NCBI RefSeq assembly: GCF_963664735.1
Contig: NZ_OY761553.1
Span: 310,001-374,000, forward strand
Origin: an uncultured Cohaesibacter sp.
Lineage (GTDB): Bacteria > Pseudomonadota > Alphaproteobacteria > Rhizobiales > Cohaesibacteraceae
Reading direction: 5' to 3'
Length of the DNA stretch: 64,000 bases
A program made the translations under genes and the position numbers. This document shows positions 1 through 7,556 of this stretch, piece by piece. The notes below the pieces were generated by a model, which searched no databases, was not told the origin of the DNA, and saw only the letters and a program-made list of their open reading frames with translations. Numbering within the stretch: the first letter of the stretch is position 1; every line of letters starts with the position of its first letter.

Positions 1-466
1 TCCCGGCCATAGCGTGCAAAATCGAGATTGATGCGACAATGGGTAGCAAAATCAGCTCCGCCCACAGGGCAAAAGAATAGGCCACCACGATAAATTCAAA
101 AGCGGCCAGAACCGTAAATTGGTCTTTGACAATATCCCAGAAAAAGGCAGCTCCTCGTTCATGGCGGATTGCGCCGCCAAGCAAGGCCAGTCCGGAGAAT
201 ATAGTCCAGAGCATTGTGTCTTTGAGCTCAAAAAGCGTCCAAAGCCCCGTTCGGTTCAGTACCAAGACAACACCAACAATCCATAACGCGTAAGAACAAA
301 ATAGGAGAACTAATCGCTTGGCAAGCATGGCCTTTACAACACTTATAAGCGCTCCTCGAATACCGGTATTCTTGCGAAATCCCACCGCCATGGCCAAAAC
401 TACAATGCCTCCCCAAATTGCAAGTGCTATCTCACGATTTGAAAAATAGGTGGTAATCCAGTTCAT
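1..466 (-). CDS. Partial integral membrane protein (5' part only)
   Basis: An open frame runs leftward from an ATG at 464-466 and leaves the window without a stop, giving 155 residues. The protein begins MNWITTYFSNREIALAIWGG. It has several hydrophobic stretches: residues about 15-30, 50-70, 85-100 and 115-150. Short basic loops lie between them, so it is an inner-membrane protein with at least four passes. I do not recognise the family, and no catalytic motif is visible. The next gene, a LysR regulator, is on the same strand about 290 bases upstream, so co-transcription cannot be judged. Function is unknown. The reading frame itself is convincing because it stays open over the whole stretch with sensible membrane topology. 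Confidence 0.6.
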   Translation of the reverse strand, partial: MNWITTYFSNREIALAIWGGIVVLAMAVGFRKNTGIRGALISVVKAMLAKRLVLLFCSYALWIVGVVLVLNRTGLWTLFELKDTMLWTIFSGLALLGGAIRHERGAAFFWDIVKDQFTVLAAFEFIVVAYSFALWAELILLPIVASISILHAMAG

Positions 467-752
467 GCGCGGATCCTCATGGTTTTGCTGCGAGAAGATT
501 CCACAATAGCGCGTGCCGGTTTAGTTTCCGGACCTAAAGCCTAAAAATGAGGGTATTTCCACTATCGGTTTTGTTGTGCAAAAAAAATCGTGGGTCTACT
601 GATCAGTAACTAACTTTTTGAGAAATGCCGCACTTCGTTCGAATGACTGCAATGGGGAAGTTGTCTACCGGCAAATGCCAACTGGCGAGCGGCGGCTTTG
701 GGCCGTTTGCCCCGAGACAAAAATTGAAAATCGTCGCAGCGTTTCTACTTGA

Positions 753-1640
753 CTAGGATATTTGCCGCTTAGGCATTTCCTCAACAGCCAATTCTACGAA
801 GCGTTTCACGAAGTGGAGATCGTTCTTGTCTTCTGGTGAAACAAGAAATGTTGGATATGTCTGGGAAAGCTCTTCGATGGGACGAGAGGTAATTTGTTGG
901 GAAGGAAAGAAACAGTTCTCCAGCATGATGCCTACGCCAATTCCATGCAGGATTGCTTCTTTGACGACCGGATAGGTGGTCATTTCAACCACCCTGGTCA
1001 AGGAAAGCTTGTGTGTCAGCAATTGCTCGTTGACGACCCGCTGGGTCATGGAGCCGACTTCCGGCAAGACGACAGCTTCATGGACCAGATCACTCAGCGA
1101 TAATCTTTCTCTTTTTGCAAGAGGATGATCGTAACGCATATGCGCGCAGAAGCGTTGGTGTTCAAGCTCTAGGGAATATAGGCCGGGCAGTTGGGTCGGT
1201 TCCGTCACGATGGCAATGTCTACATCCCTATTCTTCAGGCGCTCCATTGCCAGCGTCCAGCTGCCTAGCGAGAAAGTGGTTTTCACATCAGGGTAAAGCT
1301 GGCTGAAGCGAGCGATGATGGGGAGCGCGGGTCTTGGGGCATTGGCCATAATGGAGAGATAGCCGGACTTCAGGTCCCTATAGTCTTCGATTTTCTCTCC
1401 GATCGCCTGTTCCAAGGTACAAAGGCGATCTGACAGGCGAAAAAGCTCTTCCGCCGCCCTTGTCACTTCTAAGCCTTCTCGCCGACGTATGAACAATTTC
1501 GACCCCATAGTCCGTTCCAGATTGGCCACATGCTGTGTGATCGCGGACTGCGTCACGCCGAGTGCGTTGGCCGCTTGTGAGAAGCTTTTCAGCCTTGCCG
1601 TGTATGTGAAGGCTTCGATCTGATGTGCGCTGATTTTCAT
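753..1640 (-). CDS. LysR-family transcriptional regulator
   Basis: This 295-residue protein has the LysR layout. The N-terminal winged helix-turn-helix, about residues 1-60, contains SFSQAANALGVTQSAITQHV. A periplasmic-binding-protein-like effector domain follows from about residue 90. It is divergent from the ABC transporter operon starting at 1797, with about 155 bases between the two starts. LysR proteins normally control such a divergent partner and respond to its substrate or a breakdown product, so it probably regulates transport of the solute. The ligand cannot be read from sequence. Length is typical and the ATG start at 1640 fits the conserved N-terminus. Confidence 0.88.
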   Translation of the reverse strand: MKISAHQIEAFTYTARLKSFSQAANALGVTQSAITQHVANLERTMGSKLFIRRREGLEVTRAAEELFRLSDRLCTLEQAIGEKIEDYRDLKSGYLSIMANAPRPALPIIARFSQLYPDVKTTFSLGSWTLAMERLKNRDVDIAIVTEPTQLPGLYSLELEHQRFCAHMRYDHPLAKRERLSLSDLVHEAVVLPEVGSMTQRVVNEQLLTHKLSLTRVVEMTTYPVVKEAILHGIGVGIMLENCFFPSQQITSRPIEELSQTYPTFLVSPEDKNDLHFVKRFVELAVEEMPKRQIS

Positions 1641-1687
1641 GGGGGGCTCTCAGGCTATTTCGCAGGCATTTTGATCATTTGCTTACA

Positions 1688-1700
1688 ACTAAGGTTTAGT
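1688..1700. promoter_or_regulatory. Candidate operator in LysR/ABC divergent promoter region
   Basis: A perfect 5-bp inverted repeat, ACTAA-GGT-TTAGT, lies in the intergenic region between the LysR gene and the ABC operon. LysR regulators commonly bind short dyads between their own gene and a divergent target. It does not fit the T-N11-A consensus exactly, so assignment to this regulator is inference. Confidence 0.25.
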
Positions 1701-1796
1701 CCCCATTAGCTACGCTTATATGACGTCACCTGTGTGTCAATTCGGATTGGTAAACGACAATTCATCCGGACAAATGACACGATAGGGCGCAAGGGT

Positions 1797-2942
1797 ATGG
1801 CTAGACTCTCTCTCAACGAAATCAAAAAGGAATTCGGGGAAACCAAAGTCCTGAAAGGTGTCTCACTGGACATTCAAGATGGGGAATTCATTTCTCTTGT
1901 AGGGCCTTCCGGCTGCGGCAAGTCTACTCTGCTGCGGATCATTGCCGGGCTGGAACTGCAAACCTCAGGCGATATTCTGATTGATGGTACCAACGTTAAT
2001 CAGGTGCGAGCGACCAAGCGGAACCTGTCGATGGTCTTCCAGTCCTATGCACTCTATCCCCATTTGACTGTTGGTCAGAATATGATGGTGCCACTGCGGA
2101 TGCGTCGGCTTACCAGCGTGGAACGGTTGCCTGCTATCGGAATGATGATGCCATCTCGATGGGAGAAGATGAGAGCGATACACAAACAGGTCAGAGAAAC
2201 CGCGGAAACTCTAAAAATTACCGAGCTGCTTGGCCGTAAACCCGGGGAATTGTCGGGTGGGCAGCGCCAAAGGGTCGCTGTCGGGCGGGCCATGGTTCGG
2301 CAGCCGGTCGCATTCTTGATGGATGAGCCATTGTCAAATCTGGACGCGGCGTTGCGGGTTCATATGCGAGCCGAGATCGCCGACTTGCACCGGCAGCTGA
2401 AAACCACCTTCATTTATGTAACACATGATCAGGCCGAAGCGCTGACTATGTCGGACCGCATTGCGGTTATGATGGAGGGAAACCTTCTTCAGGTAGATAC
2501 GCCCGACGAGATTTATGCCAATCCGATTGACATGCGCGTTGCGCAATTTATCGGCTCTCCGAAAATGAACATTTTACCCGGCGCCATTGATAGCCAAGGA
2601 CAGGTGTCTTTGCCAGGTGAATACAAATTGTTGGGACGGGTCAAATATGGTTCGGGCTCAATAAGCGTTGGTCTGCGTCCCGAACATCTCGATATTGGCG
2701 TCAAGGCACCCAACGGTCGGCATCTCTCTGCCATTGTCCGCCACAAAGAAAATCTCGGGGCTGACTATTTTATCCACGCCGAGCTTGAAGGCGGCGATCA
2801 GAAGATAGTCGTGCGAGCCGTTCCCGATGTGGCGCACCAGCTTTCGATCGGCTCGCATGCGGAGATCTGGCAATCGCAGGAAAAAGCGTCTGTCTTTGGC
2901 AAAGACAACCGGCGCCTTCAGATCGAGAATGAAGGGGCTTGA
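1797..2942 (+). CDS. UgpC/MalK-type ABC transporter ATP-binding protein
   Basis: This cytoplasmic ATPase subunit of 381 residues belongs to the carbohydrate uptake transporter-1 family. Walker A is GPSGCGKST, the signature is LSGGQRQRVAVGRA, and Walker B is FLMDEPLSNLDA. The H-loop is YVTHDQ, and a C-terminal TOBE/OB regulatory domain begins after about residue 240. Between the Q-loop and the signature it carries an extra stretch of about 20 residues (RLPAIGMMMPSRW and flanks) compared with E. coli UgpC. I recall similar insertions in related alphaproteobacterial ATPases. An in-frame ATG exists at 1734. The ATG at 1797 fits the family N-terminus better (MARLSLNEIKKEFG). It is the first gene of the operon, followed 3 bases later by a permease. 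Confidence 0.85.
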   Translation: MARLSLNEIKKEFGETKVLKGVSLDIQDGEFISLVGPSGCGKSTLLRIIAGLELQTSGDILIDGTNVNQVRATKRNLSMVFQSYALYPHLTVGQNMMVPLRMRRLTSVERLPAIGMMMPSRWEKMRAIHKQVRETAETLKITELLGRKPGELSGGQRQRVAVGRAMVRQPVAFLMDEPLSNLDAALRVHMRAEIADLHRQLKTTFIYVTHDQAEALTMSDRIAVMMEGNLLQVDTPDEIYANPIDMRVAQFIGSPKMNILPGAIDSQGQVSLPGEYKLLGRVKYGSGSISVGLRPEHLDIGVKAPNGRHLSAIVRHKENLGADYFIHAELEGGDQKIVVRAVPDVAHQLSIGSHAEIWQSQEKASVFGKDNRRLQIENEGA

Positions 2943-2945
2943 TCA

Positions 2946-3911
2946 ATGTCACACAGACCAAGTCTAAAGCTCACGCCTTATCTATTCATGACGCCTGCTT
3001 TGTTGCTGATGGTCGTGATATTGATTGTTCCCGTTTTTGTGGCTGCAACGCTCTCCTTTACCAACTACACGCTGGGTGCGGAAAGCTTCGACTGGGTGGG
3101 GTGGGAGAATTATGTCAAGCTCTTTTCCCGATCCAGCTATTTGAAAATGTTCAATGCCTCATTGACCTATGTTCTGGTGGTCGTGCCATGTTCGGTCTTG
3201 TTGGGGTTGGGCGTTGCATTGATCATTCGTTCTTTGAAGTTCGGGAGCGAGATTTACAAGACGATCTTCTTTCTGCCCGTTATGGCCACATTGCTCGCGA
3301 TGGCTATTGCATGGGAGTTTGCGTTGCACCCGATCATCGGGGTGATCAATGACACCCTGGAAGCTGGCTGTGATATAGGCTGGCTTCGCATTCTACTCTC
3401 TGGCAGCTGGCTCGGGATCGCTGATCAGGCCAGTTGGTATGGTTCTCATTGCACCACAGGATTTCCTGTCTGGCTGGGCGATCGGAATTATGCGATGCCA
3501 ACGATTGCCTTCATTGGCATTTGGCAGGCGTTCGGCTTCAATATGGTGCTGTATCTTGCTGGCCTCACATCCATCTCACCATCGCTTTATGATGCAGCCG
3601 AGATGGACGGCGCTGACAGTGCCTGGTCCCGTTTCCGGCTGGTTACATGGCCGATGCTTGGCCCAACGCACGTGTTTGTTGTGACCATCACATCCATTCG
3701 ATCCTTTCAGGTGTTCGACACGGTGGAAGCGCTGACCCGAGGCGGGCCTAGCAAGTCGACCTATGTGATGATCTACGCCCTTTATGAGAAGGGCATCAAG
3801 CAGAACCTGATCGGCATGGGCGCAGCCATTACCATGGTGTTCCTGCTGTTCGTTCTCGCCCTGACGGCTATCCAATATCTCTTCGTAAACAGAAAGGCGC
3901 ATTACTCATGA
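2946..3911 (+). CDS. ABC transporter permease, UgpA-type (MalF family)
   Basis: Inner-membrane permease of 321 residues with six predicted membrane segments. The EAA loop that docks the ATPase is DAAEMDGADSAWSRFRLVTWPMLGP. Compared with typical UgpA proteins it has an extra stretch of roughly 25 residues, about residues 139-168, between the third and fourth membrane segments. The stretch includes two cysteines and is rich in W and G. It does not break the frame. The gene starts 3 bases after the ATPase stop, and its end overlaps the next permease start (ATGA), which indicates translational coupling. The partner permease and binding protein follow. The solute is predicted only from context. 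Confidence 0.85.
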   Translation: MSHRPSLKLTPYLFMTPALLLMVVILIVPVFVAATLSFTNYTLGAESFDWVGWENYVKLFSRSSYLKMFNASLTYVLVVVPCSVLLGLGVALIIRSLKFGSEIYKTIFFLPVMATLLAMAIAWEFALHPIIGVINDTLEAGCDIGWLRILLSGSWLGIADQASWYGSHCTTGFPVWLGDRNYAMPTIAFIGIWQAFGFNMVLYLAGLTSISPSLYDAAEMDGADSAWSRFRLVTWPMLGPTHVFVVTITSIRSFQVFDTVEALTRGGPSKSTYVMIYALYEKGIKQNLIGMGAAITMVFLLFVLALTAIQYLFVNRKAHYS

Positions 3912-4804
3912 CGAAGCCATCAAGCTGGTTTGCGGAAGCTGCCAAACACTTTGTGCTGTTGATTGGTGCGCTGATTGTTCTGCTGCCATTCTATCTGATG
4001 ACATCCTATTCGCTAAAGTCTCCGGCTGAAATCGAGAGCAACAGCGGCGGCTTTGTCGGGCGGCAAGAGGTTATGATCGACCAAAAATGCCTCAAGGAAG
4101 GCAAAGCCGAGGCAGCCTGCAAGATGCGTCCGGTCGTTTACAACTATTTGTCCGCGTTTCGCGAAGCGCCTCTGCTGCGCTATCTGATGAATGGCGTCAT
4201 CGTTACGCTCTCCATTTTTCTGCTCCAAGTCGTGGTCGCACTGCCATCGGCCTATGCGTTGGCGAAGCTGCGATTTTGGGGAAGAGATGCGGCTTTCGCG
4301 CTGGTTCTGTTCTGTTTGCTGATCCCAGTGCACGCTATCGCCTTGCCGCTTTATTTGATGTTGGCCAAAACCGGCCTGACCAACACATACGCTGCTCTTG
4401 TGGTTCCTTGGACCATTTCGGTCTTTGGTATTTTCCTCATGCGGCAGTTTTTCATGACCGTGCCTGACGATTTGATTGATGCAGCCCGTATGGACGGGAT
4501 GACCGAGCTGGCGATTGTCTGGCGGGTGATGCTGCCCACGGCCATTCCCGCACTCATGGCATTTGCCATCTTCTCGGTTGTTGCCCACTGGAATGATTAT
4601 TTCTGGCCGCGGATCGTGATTACCGGAGACCGATCTTTGATGACGCCGCCATTGGGGCTGCGCATGTTCAAGTCCGATCTGGATGGCAACGAATATGGTC
4701 CGATGATGGCTGCCGCTACGGTCATTGTAACCCCGCTGGTCGTGGCTTTCATGCTCGCACAGCGCCGCTTCATTGAAGGCATAACAATGAGCGGAATGAA
4801 ATAG
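3908..4804 (+). CDS. ABC transporter permease, UgpE-type (MalG family)
   Basis: Second inner-membrane permease, 298 residues, overlapping the previous gene by four bases. It has an N-terminal membrane helix at about residues 14-33. A periplasmic loop of about 50 residues contains two cysteines (KCLKEGKAEAACKM). Five further helices follow. The EAA motif is DAARMDGMTELAIVWRVMLP. The family works as a heterodimer with the UgpA-type partner, powered by the ATPase. The two loop cysteines could form a disulfide in the periplasm (inference). Confidence 0.85.
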   Translation: MTKPSSWFAEAAKHFVLLIGALIVLLPFYLMTSYSLKSPAEIESNSGGFVGRQEVMIDQKCLKEGKAEAACKMRPVVYNYLSAFREAPLLRYLMNGVIVTLSIFLLQVVVALPSAYALAKLRFWGRDAAFALVLFCLLIPVHAIALPLYLMLAKTGLTNTYAALVVPWTISVFGIFLMRQFFMTVPDDLIDAARMDGMTELAIVWRVMLPTAIPALMAFAIFSVVAHWNDYFWPRIVITGDRSLMTPPLGLRMFKSDLDGNEYGPMMAAATVIVTPLVVAFMLAQRRFIEGITMSGMK

Positions 4805-4856
4805 GGGCGTGCAAAAGGCTTTGGGGCATCCGGCGTCGCGGTGCCCTGAAAAAGAA

Positions 4857-4884
4857 ATCCTGATGTACGGCAATACATCAGGAT
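4857..4884 (+). promoter_or_regulatory. Intercistronic hairpin ahead of the binding-protein gene
   Basis: A perfect 11-bp stem with a 6-base CGGCAA loop (arms ATCCTGATGTA and its complement) sits between the second permease and the binding-protein gene. No U-run follows, so it is not a classical terminator. Such hairpins in transporter operons often act as RNA processing or stabilising elements that raise binding-protein expression. That role is inference here. Confidence 0.5.
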
Positions 4885-4924
4885 CACATTTTAAATGATA
4901 ACGAAAGCATACAGGAGAAGTTTC

Positions 4925-6166
4925 ATGAAACTTGCCAATATTCTTGGAAGTGCTGCTATCATCGCTGCTACGATGGTAACTTCCGCCCAAGCTGTGACAA
5001 TCGAAGTTGGATATCCATATTCCAGCCTGTTCGATGTAACCTTCCAGCGTATTCTTCCGATGTTCAAGGAAGCGCATCCAAAGATCGAAGTCAAGCTGCG
5101 TGCGACTTACGAGAACTATGAAGATGCCACCAATACTGTTCTGCGCGAGTCAGTCGCCGAAAAGCTACCGGATGTGACGTTTCAGGGATTGAACCGTCAG
5201 GCTCTGATGGTGGATAAAAAAATTGCCCACTCTCTGGAAGGCTTTATTGCAAACGAGCCTGATTTCTCAAAAGACGGCTATCACAAAGCGATGCTTGATC
5301 TGGGAACATTCGGAGGCGAAGTCTATGGCCTTCCTTTCGCAGTTTCCCTTCCTGTTGGCTACTACAACATGGATGCACTGAAAAAGGCTGGCATCGAAAC
5401 CCTGCCCAAAACCTGGGACGAAGTCGCCGTAAACTGCGGCAAGCTACGTGATGCAGGCTATAAAAATCCGCTTTTCTGGGGCTGGAACATCACCGGCAAC
5501 TGGTTCCTGCAAGCTCTGATGTGGAGCCAGGGCGAACCAATCATCAAGGACGGCAAAGTCAACTTTGACGGCGAAGCTGGTCTCGTTGCATTCAACACCA
5601 TGGATAAATTGTTCCGTGAATGCAAAATGCTGAACTTGTCTGTTAGTGATGCCGGTAAACCATTTGCTGCCGGTGAAGTTGCTATGCACTTCTGGTCTAC
5701 GTCTTCTGTGGGCGCTATCGAGCGCACCAAAGGTGACTTCGAAATGAAAACGGGTGAATTTCCGGGCATTGATGGCGCTCCGATTGGCCTGCCCGCCGGT
5801 GGTAATGCCGGTATGATCGTTTCCACCTCTGACGATCCGGAAGTTCTTAAGGCTGCTTGGGAGTTCCTTAAATTCTGTACCTCCGGCAAAGGCGCAGCGG
5901 TTGTTGCTGAGACCACCGGTTACATGCCTCCGAACAAAGCTGCAAACGACTTGCTCGCCGACTTTTATTCCCAGAATCCAAACAAACTGACTGCAGTGAA
6001 ACAGGCCGGTCTGTTGCGTGACTGGATCGCCTATCCAGGTGATAACAGCCTTGCAATCACCCAGGTTCTCTATGATGGACTGGAAAGCATCGTGACCGGT
6101 GAAGCAACCGATATGGAAGAGCTGCAAGAAGAGTTGTCTGAAGAAGTCGCCGACCTGCTTCCATAA
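4925..6166 (+). CDS. Extracytoplasmic solute-binding protein, UgpB/family 1
   Basis: Periplasmic binding protein of 413 residues. The start at 4925 is chosen because AGGAGAAG lies 5 bases before it and it begins a clean signal peptide (MKLANILGSAAIIAATMVTS, cleaved after AQA). An in-frame ATG 30 bases upstream lacks these features. The mature protein matches the UgpB-like class: IEVGYPYSSLFD at the N-terminus, a YGLPFAVSLPVGYYNMDALKKAG segment and the WEFLKFCTSG motif. It delivers the solute to the adjacent permease pair. UgpB relatives bind glycerol-3-phosphate or glycerophosphodiesters, but ligand residues cannot be assigned here. The neighbouring phosphodiesterase supports a phosphodiester ligand. 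Confidence 0.85.
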   Translation: MKLANILGSAAIIAATMVTSAQAVTIEVGYPYSSLFDVTFQRILPMFKEAHPKIEVKLRATYENYEDATNTVLRESVAEKLPDVTFQGLNRQALMVDKKIAHSLEGFIANEPDFSKDGYHKAMLDLGTFGGEVYGLPFAVSLPVGYYNMDALKKAGIETLPKTWDEVAVNCGKLRDAGYKNPLFWGWNITGNWFLQALMWSQGEPIIKDGKVNFDGEAGLVAFNTMDKLFRECKMLNLSVSDAGKPFAAGEVAMHFWSTSSVGAIERTKGDFEMKTGEFPGIDGAPIGLPAGGNAGMIVSTSDDPEVLKAAWEFLKFCTSGKGAAVVAETTGYMPPNKAANDLLADFYSQNPNKLTAVKQAGLLRDWIAYPGDNSLAITQVLYDGLESIVTGEATDMEELQEELSEEVADLLP

Positions 6167-6277
6167 TACTAGCCGCAATCAAACCGCTAGAGCTAATAGG
6201 GTGGACGGACTTTTCGTCCACCCAACGCGATAGCTACGCCTAGGCTTTGGTAAACTGATAAGAAAAGCTCATTTACA

Positions 6278-7102
6278 ATGAAAATCCTGCAATTGACTGA
6301 TATCCATCTGACCACACCCGGACAAACAATTCTGGGGCGTGACTCCAACACCAACTTTCGCAAAGCTCTATCGCATGCCCTGAATGACCACGCCGACGCG
6401 GATCTGCTTGTGATCACCGGTGATCTGTCAGACTGGGGCGATGAGGCGGACTATAAACGCCTAAGAGGCATTCTGGACGAGCTACCCGTCGAGTGGGCGT
6501 TGTGCATTGGAAATCACGATAATCGGGAAAGGTTCCTGTCTGTCTTTCCTGAATTGGCAGATGAGAACGGGTTTGTTCAATCTGTTCGCGATATGGATGC
6601 AGGTCGTTTTGTCTTCCTGGATACTAACCAACCGGGCACGCATGCGGGATGCTATTGTGACCAGCGCAAGGCATGGCTGGAAAGCCAGTTGGAGAGTTGC
6701 GACGGTCCAATTTATCTTTTCATGCACCACAATCCAATGCCGGTTCATCTTGCGCCCCTTGATAGCATTCGGCTCCACCAAGATGACGCGTTTCGCGAAT
6801 TTATTGCAGGGCATGCGCAAAAAATTCGGCATATTTTCTTCGGGCACTGTCATCTGCCATTGGCTGGATCTGTTGCAGGTATTCCAACCACGTCCCTGAG
6901 GGGAACAAACCATCAAGGCTTTGCCAATTTCTCCGAGAAAGAATTGCTCACGAGTTCCCATCTGCCACAGGCCTATGGCGTTGCCTTTCTTGCAGATGAC
7001 TATGTGACCGTTCATATGATCGAATTTGGATATGAAGGGGAACTGAAAATCGAGGGATCACCAGACTATAAGCAATGGGATCGAGCCAGCATGGAACGAT
7101 AG
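6278..7102 (+). CDS. Class III cyclic-nucleotide/glycerophosphodiester phosphodiesterase (CpdA/GpdQ-like)
   Basis: Calcineurin-like metallophosphoesterase of 274 residues with all metal-ligand blocks of the family: DIH near the N-terminus (LQLTDIHLT), GD in VITGDLSDWGD, GNHD in CIGNHDNRE, the histidine block MHHNPMP, and the C-terminal GHCH (FFGHCHLPL). There is no signal peptide, so it is cytoplasmic. The family hydrolyses phosphodiesters such as cAMP or glycerophosphodiesters using a dinuclear metal centre. It lies about 110 bases downstream of the binding-protein gene on the same strand and is probably part of the operon, cleaving the imported solute (inference). Confidence 0.85.
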   Translation: MKILQLTDIHLTTPGQTILGRDSNTNFRKALSHALNDHADADLLVITGDLSDWGDEADYKRLRGILDELPVEWALCIGNHDNRERFLSVFPELADENGFVQSVRDMDAGRFVFLDTNQPGTHAGCYCDQRKAWLESQLESCDGPIYLFMHHNPMPVHLAPLDSIRLHQDDAFREFIAGHAQKIRHIFFGHCHLPLAGSVAGIPTTSLRGTNHQGFANFSEKELLTSSHLPQAYGVAFLADDYVTVHMIEFGYEGELKIEGSPDYKQWDRASMER

Positions 7103-7556
7103 CGGAAACATGTTGGGCCTCGATGATACCGCTTGATCCAAAGGGCCGTGAAGCCTTCATGCAGCAGCCAATGCTACTCTTGGTTCGAATGTCTGGAATG
7201 CGGAAAATGACTTCTGACTTGGAGCGGCACTGAATGACCGGTTAGGGCCGATTCTGTTGAAGACAGAGAATTTTGATCTGAAAAGGAAACTGAAACAGGC
7301 TGGCGTTGTATTGAATGAGCAAGTGCAGACGGGTCGCCTCGTGCCGCCGAACAGGTGGTTTTGATTGGCGATATGGAGTGCATCAAGGCAGGGATTTGAA
7401 TTGCCCTAGAATTGTGACTGAAGTTGTGTGTAGATTTCCCTGGACGATTCCCCGTTGTGAAGCAATTCAATATGGCCAACATGTCCTTGATCGGCTTGAC
7501 ACTTGACGGTCCGCTCGATCAACGACATGAACTCCATCAATTATAAAAAAATGTAA
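7103..7556. other. Gene-poor stretch between host operon and mobile element
   Basis: About 450 bases without a convincing gene. Reading frames here are short and resemble no family I know. Composition stays like the host until about 7,520 and then becomes AT-rich. It may hold the left end of the element plus decayed host sequence. A GGTTCGAATG at about 7,180 resembles a tRNA T-loop, but no cloverleaf can be built around it. Confidence 0.4.

Noticed and set aside
4013-5077. Long minus-strand frame antisense to the permease and binding-protein genes
   Set aside because: No family content, rich in histidine and arginine as expected for the reverse of a coding gene, and it crosses two well supported plus-strand genes.
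7174-7200. GGTTCGAATG resembling a tRNA T-loop as an integration target
   Set aside because: No acceptor, D or anticodon arms can be formed nearby.
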